A stretch of DNA of 36,724 nucleotides from Hydrogenothermaceae bacterium (GTDB lineage Bacteria; Aquificota; Aquificia; Aquificales; Hydrogenothermaceae), in the NCBI GenBank assembly GCA_015519975.1, contig WIAL01000014.1:1-36724 (forward strand), given 5' to 3'. Both the position numbers and the translations under genes were made by a program. This document shows positions 1-8,408 of the stretch, in pieces; the first letter of the stretch is position 1; each line of letters opens with the position of its first letter. The notes below the pieces were generated by a model, which worked only from the letters and a program-made list of their open reading frames with translations, did no database searches and was not told the DNA's origin.

Positions 1-491
1 CAGTAAGTACATTTTTTATCACAACCTCTAATAACAGTTACGTAAGCTGTATATTTGTTATCCCTAACTGTTGGATAGCTGTCAAGCTGTGTTTCATTTT
101 CATCTATATCTTCGATGATTTCTACTGCTTTGTTTCCTTGCTGTGCTTCTTCTAATAGCTGAGGTAGATGGTGAATATTTGTTGTTCCAAATACCATATC
201 AATAAATGGTGCTTTTTGAAGTATTTCATACCCTGCCCTTTGTGCAAGGCATCCACATACACCTATAACAGCATCAGGGTTTTTGTTTTTTACCTTTTTG
301 AACTCACCTAAAGCTGATAAAACTTTTTGATCCGGCTTTTCTCTTACTGAACAGGTATTTACAAGAATAACATCAGCTTCCTCCCAGCTGTCGGCTGGTT
401 CATAGCCGAGGGTTTTCAGCATCCCTGCCATTTTCTGACTATCATTTATATTCATCTGACATCCAAATGTTCTGATATAGTATTTTTTCAT
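1..491 (-). CDS. miaB: tRNA-2-methylthio-N6-dimethylallyladenosine synthase MiaB, 5' part only
   Basis: MiaB is a radical-SAM methylthiotransferase that converts i6A37 of tRNAs to ms2i6A37, using two [4Fe-4S] clusters. Only the first 163 codons lie in the window and the 3' part runs off the left edge. The N-terminal UPF0004 domain is seen with its three cluster cysteines, in FGCQMN (C11), NTCSVR (C47) and CGCLAQR (C81). The last readable residues, RGCDKKCTY, begin the radical-SAM CxxxCxxC motif (C157, C161). The window ends two bases into what should be the third cysteine codon. The start is the ATG whose complement is at 489-491. It is codirectional with the hydrolase gene upstream (gap about 64 bases). 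The cysteine spacing fits MiaB well, so the related MtaB and RimO are less likely. Confidence 0.93.
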   Translation of the reverse strand, partial: MKKYYIRTFGCQMNINDSQKMAGMLKTLGYEPADSWEEADVILVNTCSVREKPDQKVLSALGEFKKVKNKNPDAVIGVCGCLAQRAGYEILQKAPFIDMVFGTTNIHHLPQLLEEAQQGNKAVEIIEDIDENETQLDSYPTVRDNKYTAYVTVIRGCDKKCTY

Positions 492-555
492 TTTCTACCT
501 CAGGAAAAATTTTTAAATAAATATTATCTAATAAAAAGATATATCATATGATGAT

Positions 556-1515
556 TTATTCCATAAAAAGCTCTTTTTCAACTTCAAAATAAATGTAATA
601 TGCATTAGTTGGAGTAACTTTTTCAAACAGTTTTATTTTTTTATATTCTGGGTCTAGTTTATACATTTCTTCAACTATTTTGCTTTTGACAGTTCCAACG
701 TCCAGTCCATCTTTGTCTATCATTTTTCTTATGATTTTTCTAATATCAATTATGTATTTTTTTGTTAGATTTGCTTTTTTCAAAATATTTTCTTTACCTT
801 TTAAAATATCACCGTGCCCGGGAAGAACAATTTCAGGTTTTATTTCTATTATTTTATCTATGCATTTGAGCCACGATTTTGAATTTCCAGATCCTAAAAA
901 TGGAACCCTTTCATTAAATATCAAATCTCCTGCAACTACAGTATTTATTTTTGGAATGTATATAATTAGATCTCCTTTTGTATGTCCTTCGCATATATGC
1001 TGAATATCTATATTTTCATTTGATATTTTTAAAATAGCTTCTTTTTCTACAGCTATATCCGGCGGAATGATTTTTGTTCCTTTTAGATATTCTCCTAAAA
1101 CTTTTCGTCTTGATTTAAAAAAGCTTTCTGCATATGGATCAGATAAATATTCATAAGCCCATTTATGGGCAATGCTTATGGCTCCCACTTCTTTAAATGC
1201 CTGAATGCCGTAAAAATGGTCTGTATGATAATGGGTAATAACTAAATACTTTATTGGTTTGTCTGCAACAGATCTAATTGCTTGAATAAATTCCTTTCCT
1301 AATTGATAACTACTTAGTGCATCAAAAACAACAACACCTTCATCGGTAATATAAAAATATGCATTTGAAATAAATCCTCTATTTTCTTTACTTACCTGCT
1401 GGGGTACTCCAAAAACACCGTAAAGATTTTCATCAAGCTTTTTTAGAGTTTCTTTTACAGTGATTGCATGGGAAAAGTTAAACAGAATAAAAAATATAAA
1501 AATTATTCTAATCAT
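556..1515 (-). CDS. Exported metallo-beta-lactamase-fold hydrolase (SoxH-like)
   Basis: This is a 319-residue protein with a short hydrophobic N-terminus ending near residue 17 (FFILFNFSHA), a probable signal peptide, so it is likely periplasmic. The metallo-beta-lactamase fold is shown by THYHTDH (H95, H97, D99, H100), by H178 in CEGHTKGD, by D197 in VAGDLIF and by a late PGHGDIL histidine. These are the ligands of a two-metal site. The overall pattern, an N-terminal beta region with VVVFDALSS followed by the HxHxDH motif, resembles the SoxH / quinoprotein-relay branch of the family. The substrate cannot be read from sequence. A GAGGT ribosome site precedes the ATG. It lies between the glycosyltransferase/TPR gene and miaB on the same strand. 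No sox genes are visible nearby, so the SoxH resemblance is a family assignment, not a pathway assignment. Confidence 0.85.
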   Translation of the reverse strand: MIRIIFIFFILFNFSHAITVKETLKKLDENLYGVFGVPQQVSKENRGFISNAYFYITDEGVVVFDALSSYQLGKEFIQAIRSVADKPIKYLVITHYHTDHFYGIQAFKEVGAISIAHKWAYEYLSDPYAESFFKSRRKVLGEYLKGTKIIPPDIAVEKEAILKISNENIDIQHICEGHTKGDLIIYIPKINTVVAGDLIFNERVPFLGSGNSKSWLKCIDKIIEIKPEIVLPGHGDILKGKENILKKANLTKKYIIDIRKIIRKMIDKDGLDVGTVKSKIVEEMYKLDPEYKKIKLFEKVTPTNAYYIYFEVEKELFME

Positions 1516-1573
1516 AATAATTACCTCGGAATGTATTTATATATGAAAATAAGATTTTTAGATAAAGAGGCAA

Positions 1574-2803
1574 CTAGTTTGTAAGAAGGCGTAATATCAG
1601 CTTGTTAGCTTTTTCTTCTTTATTTAATAGCTTTGCAATATCAAAAAGATTTTGCTTATAATCTTCATTTAGTGGATTCATTGTTACAGCTTTATATAAA
1701 TATTTAAATGCACCTTCAATATCTTTTCCTATATAATGAATAACTCCGAGTATATTGTAAATAGGAGCACCTTCATAAAACTGAAGAATGTCTGAAATTG
1801 TTGATAGAACTTCTTTTACTTTACCTTCTTTTACTGCATTTTCTAAATTATCGATAATATTTTCTATATTTTGAATTTTTTCTTCATATTCTAAAACCTC
1901 TTCTTCTTTTAATCCTTGTTCTTCAAGCATATATTTAGCTTTTTCAAATTCTCCCATTTTTATATATGTATCTATTAATTCCTTTAATGAATATTGGTTG
2001 TGGAAGGTAAGAAGCGCTTTTTTATAAAATTCTGTGGCATTATAATAATCTATGTATTCTTTTAATTTATCAGCTATTATAGAAAATGCAGTTGCTTTTG
2101 CTATTTTTTTATTTTCCCAATTTAATTCGGGAAATAATTCCTTTTCCCAGTTGTATATTTTTAAAATATCCCTTAAATTTTTTGAGTGAAAAGAAGTATC
2201 TATAAAAGTTTGAGTTATTTTATTTGTAACAAAACTGAATTCTGATAATTTTAATGTAATATTTTTAATATTTAATGATAAAAACCTGTAAAATTCATAA
2301 TCTTCAAATTCTTCATCAAACTTCCCAAGTTTTTCAAAAAGGGATTTTTTAGTTAAAACTCCAAATTCTGGAAGATATTTTTCAAATGTTAAGCCTCGCA
2401 AAAGTTCTAATTCATTTTTATACCAATCTTTGAAATTCTTAACATTCTCTTCATTATTAAGATCAATTACTATTTCATTAGGATAAATAATATCAACTTC
2501 TGGAAACTCTTTTAGTATTTCCGTATATTCTTCTATTGAGTCTTCTTCTAATTTAGAGCCAGTTTTTAACCATAATATATAATCACCTTTTGCTTCATCT
2601 AAAAGTTTATTTCTTATAAAAGCTTTATTGTCTGATTCTAGGTTTAAGCATTTAATATTTATATTTGTATTGATGTTTTCTAACAAACTTTCATTACCAG
2701 AATATAAAACTTCGTTTATATATTCTTTATTTTTTTCCAAACCCTGAATTGTTTCATTAAGTAAATTTTTATTACTTTCTATTATACAAACTGATATATT
2801 CAT
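1574..2803 (-). CDS. Degenerate GT2-like glycosyltransferase with C-terminal TPR region
   Basis: This 409-residue protein has an N-terminal half that follows the family-2 glycosyltransferase (GT-A) plan. It opens with a beta strand (MNISVCIIES), and residues 73-83 (GDYILWLKTGS) align with the place where these enzymes carry an Asp-Ala-Asp-Asp metal site. It also has the later LTKKSLFEKLGKFDEEFEDYEF segment typical of GT2 proteins. The DxD aspartates are absent (KTG instead), so catalysis by the usual mechanism is doubtful. Residues from about 255 to the end are alpha-helical TPR-like repeats, including GAFKYLYKAVTMNPLNEDY. It is divergent from pseB and shares a 118-base control region with it. 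A sigma-28-like promoter (TAAG-N15-TCCGAAAA) faces it, with its -10 ending 43 bases before the ATG. A role in flagellar glycosylation is inferred from position and promoter only. AGGAGA precedes the ATG. Confidence 0.7.
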   Translation of the reverse strand: MNISVCIIESNKNLLNETIQGLEKNKEYINEVLYSGNESLLENINTNINIKCLNLESDNKAFIRNKLLDEAKGDYILWLKTGSKLEEDSIEEYTEILKEFPEVDIIYPNEIVIDLNNEENVKNFKDWYKNELELLRGLTFEKYLPEFGVLTKKSLFEKLGKFDEEFEDYEFYRFLSLNIKNITLKLSEFSFVTNKITQTFIDTSFHSKNLRDILKIYNWEKELFPELNWENKKIAKATAFSIIADKLKEYIDYYNATEFYKKALLTFHNQYSLKELIDTYIKMGEFEKAKYMLEEQGLKEEEVLEYEEKIQNIENIIDNLENAVKEGKVKEVLSTISDILQFYEGAPIYNILGVIHYIGKDIEGAFKYLYKAVTMNPLNEDYKQNLFDIAKLLNKEEKANKLILRLLTN

Positions 2804-2845
2804 AAGGTTCTCCTTTCTTAGCTTTTATTAAAGTGCTATTTACTA

Positions 2846-2872
2846 TTTTCGGAAAAAGGCTAAATTTTCTTA
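2846..2872 (-). promoter_or_regulatory. Sigma-28-like promoter for the glycosyltransferase/TPR gene
   Basis: On the minus strand the sequence reads TAAG (2872-2869), a 15-base spacer, then TCCGAAAA (2853-2846). The sigma-28 (FliA) consensus is TAAA-N15-GCCGATAA, and the flagellin promoter in this window is TAAA-N15-TCCGATAA. The predicted transcript start leaves a leader of about 35 bases before the ATG. An 8-base inverted repeat (TATTTTCG at 2844-2851, CGAAAATA at 2883-2890) flanks the region. Confidence 0.45.
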
Positions 2873-2888
2873 TACATTTAAACGAAAA
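2861..2888 (+). promoter_or_regulatory. Possible sigma-28-like promoter for the pse operon
   Basis: On the plus strand TAAA (2861-2864), a 16-base spacer and AACGAAAA (2881-2888) form a weak sigma-28-like element interlocked with the promoter facing the other way. It keeps the CGAxAA core but not the first two bases of the -10 box, and the spacer is one base long. The ATG of pseB follows 33 bases later. A housekeeping promoter is an alternative. Confidence 0.28.
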
Positions 2889-2897
2889 TAAAAGTGA

Positions 2898-3919
<1,022 letters not shown>

Positions 3920-3920
<1 letters not shown>

Positions 3921-5074
3921 TGAAAAAGTTTATACCTTATGGAAAGCAATTTATAGATGAAGATGATATAAAAGAGATAGTTGAAGTTTTAAAGTCTGAT
4001 TTTATAACTCAAGGGAATAAAGTTCCAGAATTTGAAAAAAAGCTTGCCAACTATTGCGGAACTAAGTATGCGGTAGTTTTTAATAGTGGAACATCTGCAT
4101 TACATGGTGCATACTTTGCATTAGGATTATCTAAAGACGATGAATTTATAACGACACCTATAACTTTCGCGGCAACTGCAAATGCAGGGTTATACCTTGG
4201 AGCAAAACCTGTTTTTGTAGATGTAGAACCAGATACAGGAAATATCGATATAAATAAAATTGAAGAAAAAATAACGGAGAAAACGAAGCTAATATCAGTA
4301 GTTCATTATGCAGGACATCCTGTATATTTAGAAAAAATCAAACAAATTGCAGATAAATATGGATTAAAAGTCATTGAAGATGCTTGTCACGCACTTGGAG
4401 CAAAATATAAAGGAGAAAAAATAGGAAATTGTAAATATTCTGATGCTACAGTTTTTAGCTTTCATCCTGTAAAACATATTACAACAGGAGAAGGCGGTGC
4501 AGTTTTAACAAATGATAGAGAAATTTACGAAAAACTATTGATGTTTAGAAATCATGGAATAACAAAAGATAAGAGTAAATTTTTAAACAATCCAGATGGA
4601 GAGTGGTATTACGAAATGCAGTTTTTAGGATATAACTACAGAATGACGGATATACAATCAGCCCTCGGTATTTCACAGCTAAAAAAATTAGATAAATTTG
4701 TAGAAAAAAGAAGAAAAATTGCAAAAATCTACAATGAAGCTTTTAAAAATAATTCATATTTTGATATACCTGTTGAAAAAGATTATGCTTTTCATTCTTA
4801 CCATTTATACTCTATAAGATTAAAAGATGAATATAAAGAAAAGAAAAGGGAAATTTTTGAAAATTTAAAAAAAGAAGGAATAGGAGTTCAAGTTCATTAT
4901 ATTCCTGTTTATTTACATCCTTACTATCAAAAATTAGGCTATAAAAAAGGAATCTGCCCAAATGCAGAAGATTTCTATACAAGACAGATTTCTATTCCAA
5001 TTTATCCTGCAATGAATGATGAGGATATAAATTTTGTTATAGAAAAAGTTTGGAAGGTATTTAAAGAGCGATGA
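3920..5074 (+). CDS. pseC: UDP-4-amino-4,6-dideoxy-N-acetyl-beta-L-altrosamine transaminase
   Basis: PseC is the second step of the pseudaminic acid pathway: PLP-dependent transamination of the 4-keto sugar made by PseB, with glutamate as amino donor. This is a 384-residue DegT/DnrJ/EryC1 aminotransferase. The PLP-binding lysine is K185 in FSFHPVKHITTGEGG, D154 in VIEDACHALGA contacts the pyridine nitrogen, and NSGTSALH (55-62) is the phosphate-binding turn. The protein is full length. Its ATG overlaps the pseB stop by one base and its TGA overlaps the next ATG (ATGA at 5071-5074), as expected for a tightly coupled operon. Confidence 0.95.
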
Positions 5075-5910
5075 GGATAACAGCTATAATACAAGCAAGG
5101 ACATCTTCAACAAGATTACCTAAAAAAGTATTGTTATTACTTCCGTATAATTCAAATATAACAGTTTTACAGCAGGTAATAAGAAGAACAAAAAAATCGA
5201 ATATATTAGATGACATTATTGTAGCAACAACTACAGATAAAGAAGATTTAGAAATTATAAAAATAGCAGAAAAGGAAAATGTAAAATGGTTTAAAGGAAG
5301 TAAAATGAATGTTTTAGAAAGATATTATAAGGCAGCCAAAAAAAATAAATCAGATATTATAGTTAGAATAACAAGCGACTGCCCATGTATAGATTGGAAT
5401 ATTATAGATAAGACGATAGCAACTCATTTAAAAGAAAAGGCAGATTACACCTCAAATACTATAAAAAGAACTTTTCCTCATGGTCTTGATGTAGAGGTTA
5501 TATCTTTTGAAGCTCTTGAAGAAGCTTACTGTGAAGCCATGCAGGATTTTGAGAGAGAACATGTTTGCCCATATATTCATACTACCAATAAACATAAATT
5601 TAAGATAGCTTTTATAAAAGCTCCTAAAGAATTAACAGCTCCGGATATAAGAATAACTTTAGATACTAAAGAAGATTATGCTCTTCTTTGTTCAGTTTTT
5701 GATTATTTATATGAAAAAAATCCATTTTTTGATGCTTATGACATTGTAGATTTATTTAAAGAAAAACCGTGGCTTAAATTTATAAATGAAAAAGTTTTAC
5801 AAAAGAAAGTTTTTAATTCATTGAAAGAAGAATTGGAAGAAGCTAAAAAACTACTTGAATTGCAAGAACTAAATAATGCAAAAGAAATTTTAGAAAAATG
5901 GAAAAATTAA
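5071..5910 (+). CDS. SpsF-like nucleotidyltransferase, probable CMP-pseudaminic acid synthetase
   Basis: This 279-residue protein belongs to the SpsF group (COG1861) of nucleotidyltransferases. It begins AIIQARTSSTRLPKKVL, the nucleotide-binding loop, and continues with RITSDCPCIDWNIID and DIRITLDTKEDY, motifs shared with cytidylyltransferases. The classical PseF (CMP-NeuNAc-synthetase-like) is not in the window. This gene occupies its place in the cassette, so activation of pseudaminic acid with CTP is the likely job; that is an inference from context. About 35 residues beyond the catalytic domain form a charged helical tail of unknown role. It overlaps pseC by four bases and the pseG-pseH fusion by thirteen. 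Confidence 0.8.
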   Translation: MRITAIIQARTSSTRLPKKVLLLLPYNSNITVLQQVIRRTKKSNILDDIIVATTTDKEDLEIIKIAEKENVKWFKGSKMNVLERYYKAAKKNKSDIIVRITSDCPCIDWNIIDKTIATHLKEKADYTSNTIKRTFPHGLDVEVISFEALEEAYCEAMQDFEREHVCPYIHTTNKHKFKIAFIKAPKELTAPDIRITLDTKEDYALLCSVFDYLYEKNPFFDAYDIVDLFKEKPWLKFINEKVLQKKVFNSLKEELEEAKKLLELQELNNAKEILEKWKN

Positions 5911-7367
5911 AAGTTTTCATAATAACAGAAGGAAGTTCAAATATAGGATTTGGACATATAACAAGAATGCTTTCCATATATCAAGCTTTCAAAGAAAAAA
6001 ATATAAATCCAAAATTTATTATAAATGGAGATAATTCCATAAAGGATTTGGTTAAAAATACAAATTATGAAATTTATAACTGGTTAGGAAATAAAGAAAA
6101 GCTTCTAAAAGAAATAAAAAATGCAGATATAGTAATTATAGATAGTTATTTAGCAGATAAAAGTTTATATGAAAAAATAAGTGAAACAGTTAAACTTCCT
6201 GTTTATTATGATGATAATAATCGTATAAATTATACATGTGGAATAGTTATAAATGGAAATATTCATGCTTTTGATTTAAATTATCCACAAAAAAATTGTA
6301 TTAAATATCTCCTTGGAACAAAATATCTACCTTTAAGAAAAGAATTTTGGGATGTACCTGAAAAAGAAATAAATGAAAATCTTAAAAGTATAATGATAAC
6401 TTTTGGTGGCGATGATATAAGAAATATGACTCCAAAAGTTTTAAAAATTTTAAAAGAAAAATTTCCTAATATTACAAAAAAAGTAGTTATAGGAAAAGGA
6501 TTTAAAAATATAAATGAAATAGAAAGAGAAGCCGATAATAATACACAATTAATCTATTATCCTGATGCGAAAGAAATGAAAAATATAATGTTAAACTCAA
6601 ACATTGCAATTTCAGCAGCAGGACAAACTTTATATGAACTTGCACGGACTGGAACGCCAGCAATAGCAATTGTGGTGGCTGAAAATCAAATAGGAAATGC
6701 TAAAGGATTAAAAAATGCAAAATTTTTAGATGATTTTTTTATCTGGAATGACGAAAATATAGAGGAAAAACTTTTAGAAGCAGTTGAAAATTTAAAACAA
6801 AAAGAAAAGAGGGAAGAAAAAAAGAAAATAGGTAAGTCTTTAGTTGATGGTAGAGGAACTAAAAGAATAGTAGATGAGATATTAAGGGTAATATTAAAAG
6901 AATATATTTATATGAGAAATGCTAAAGAAAATGATATATGGAATATTTATGAAATTTCAAATGAACCTGAGGTCAGACAAGTATCTATTAATAATAATTT
7001 TATTTCTAAAAATGAACATAGAAACTGGTATTTAAAAAATTACAAAAAAAACTTTTATGTTTTAGATTTTAACGGAAAAGCAATTGGACAGTTAAGATTT
7101 AGAAAAGAAGAAGATAAATATATAGTAAGTATTAGTTTAAAAAAAGAATATAGAGGTTTTGGATTAAGTAAATATTTATTAAAAAAGGGAATAGAAAGAT
7201 TTTTTAAAGAAAATAAAAATGTAGATAATATAGTTGCTTATATAAAAAAAGACAATCTTAAATCAAAGAACCTATTTAAAAGTTTTAGCTTTAAATATAT
7301 TGATAATTTTGATGGTTTTGAAATATATGAACTTTTGAGGAAAGATTATGAAAGATATAAAAATTAA
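5898..7367 (+). CDS. pseG: PseG-PseH fusion: UDP-sugar hydrolase plus GNAT N-acetyltransferase
   Basis: This is a 489-residue two-domain protein. Residues 1 to about 335 are PseG, a GT-B-like hydrolase that removes UDP from UDP-2,4-diacetamido-2,4,6-trideoxy-beta-L-altropyranose. The N-terminal GFGHITRM motif contains the histidine-bearing loop typical of PseG, and MITFGGDDIRNMTPK and SAAGQTLYELARTGTP follow. Residues from about 338 (YMRNAKENDIWNIYEIS) are a GNAT acetyltransferase matching PseH, with the acetyl-CoA loop in KKEYRGFGLSKYLLKKG. PseH acetylates the 4-amino group before PseG acts, so the fusion joins two consecutive steps. It overlaps the gene before by 13 bases and pseI by 20. 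No frameshift is visible at the junction. Confidence 0.9.
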   Translation: MEKLKVFIITEGSSNIGFGHITRMLSIYQAFKEKNINPKFIINGDNSIKDLVKNTNYEIYNWLGNKEKLLKEIKNADIVIIDSYLADKSLYEKISETVKLPVYYDDNNRINYTCGIVINGNIHAFDLNYPQKNCIKYLLGTKYLPLRKEFWDVPEKEINENLKSIMITFGGDDIRNMTPKVLKILKEKFPNITKKVVIGKGFKNINEIEREADNNTQLIYYPDAKEMKNIMLNSNIAISAAGQTLYELARTGTPAIAIVVAENQIGNAKGLKNAKFLDDFFIWNDENIEEKLLEAVENLKQKEKREEKKKIGKSLVDGRGTKRIVDEILRVILKEYIYMRNAKENDIWNIYEISNEPEVRQVSINNNFISKNEHRNWYLKNYKKNFYVLDFNGKAIGQLRFRKEEDKYIVSISLKKEYRGFGLSKYLLKKGIERFFKENKNVDNIVAYIKKDNLKSKNLFKSFSFKYIDNFDGFEIYELLRKDYERYKN

Positions 7368-8397
7368 AAATATAACAATAGGAAAAGATAATCCTGCCTT
7401 TATAATTGCCGAACTTTCTGCAAATCATAAACAAGACATTGAACTTGCTAAAGACACTATTTATGCAATGAAAGAATCTGGGGCAGATGCTGTAAAGCTG
7501 CAAACATATACACCTGATACAATTACAATAAACTGCGATAATGAGTATTTTAAAATAAAACAAGGAACTTTATGGGATGGGAAAACTCTTTACGAACTAT
7601 ATCAAGAAGCATATACACCTTGGGAATGGCATTACGAACTAAAAGAATTAGCTGAGAAACTTGGATTAATATTTTTCTCCACGCCTTTTGATAAAACAGC
7701 TGTAGATTTTTTAGAAGAGCTAAATGTACCAGCCTACAAAATAGCTTCCTTTGAGATAACAGATATACCACTTATAGAATATACAGCCACAAAAGGAAAA
7801 CCTATGATAATTTCAACAGGGATAGCTACCCTTTGTGATATACAAGAGGCAGTAGAAGCTTGTAAAAGAGTAGGAAACGAGCAAATAATACTTTTAAAAT
7901 GTACTTCAGCATATCCAGCTCCATTTGAAGAAGCAAATCTGAAAACAATTCCAAATATGGCGCAAACTTTTGATTGTATTGCTGGACTTTCAGACCATAC
8001 GCTTGGAATATCAGTTCCTATAGCAGCAGTAGCCCTAGGAGCAAAAGTTATAGAGAAACATTTTATATTATCTAAAGATATAGATTCCCCAGATAAAGAA
8101 TTTTCACTAACACCTGAAGAATTTAAACAGATGGTAAAAGCTATTAGAGAAGCTGAAAAAGCCCTCGGAAAAGTATCATATGAACTTACAGAAAAAACTA
8201 GGAAAGGTAGAAAGTTCGCCCGCTCATTATTTATAGTTAAAGATGTAAAAAAAGGGGAAATATTTACAGAAGAAAATGTAAGATCTATAAGACCGGGATA
8301 TGGATTACACCCAAAATATTTAAATCAAATTTTAGGTAAAAAAGCCAGGGAAGATATTAAAAGAGGAACACCTCTAAAATGGGAACTAATTGATTAG
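7348..8397 (+). CDS. pseI: Pseudaminic acid synthase
   Basis: PseI condenses 2,4-diacetamido-2,4,6-trideoxy-L-altrose with phosphoenolpyruvate to give pseudaminic acid. This is a 349-residue NeuB-family protein. The TIM-barrel domain begins FIIAELSANHKQDIELAKD, and the segments DAVKLQTYTPDT, FFSTPFDKTAVDFL, KIASFEITD, GLSDHTLGISVP and EKHFILSKDIDSPDKEFSL carry the PEP- and metal-binding residues of the family. A C-terminal SAF (antifreeze-like) domain spans about residues 285-349. The NeuB, LegI and PseI subfamilies are hard to tell apart by eye, but the surrounding pse genes settle on PseI. The start lies inside the preceding gene (20-base overlap). Confidence 0.94.
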   Translation: MKDIKIKNITIGKDNPAFIIAELSANHKQDIELAKDTIYAMKESGADAVKLQTYTPDTITINCDNEYFKIKQGTLWDGKTLYELYQEAYTPWEWHYELKELAEKLGLIFFSTPFDKTAVDFLEELNVPAYKIASFEITDIPLIEYTATKGKPMIISTGIATLCDIQEAVEACKRVGNEQIILLKCTSAYPAPFEEANLKTIPNMAQTFDCIAGLSDHTLGISVPIAAVALGAKVIEKHFILSKDIDSPDKEFSLTPEEFKQMVKAIREAEKALGKVSYELTEKTRKGRKFARSLFIVKDVKKGEIFTEENVRSIRPGYGLHPKYLNQILGKKAREDIKRGTPLKWELID

Positions 8398-8408
8398 GAG
8401 AAAATTAT

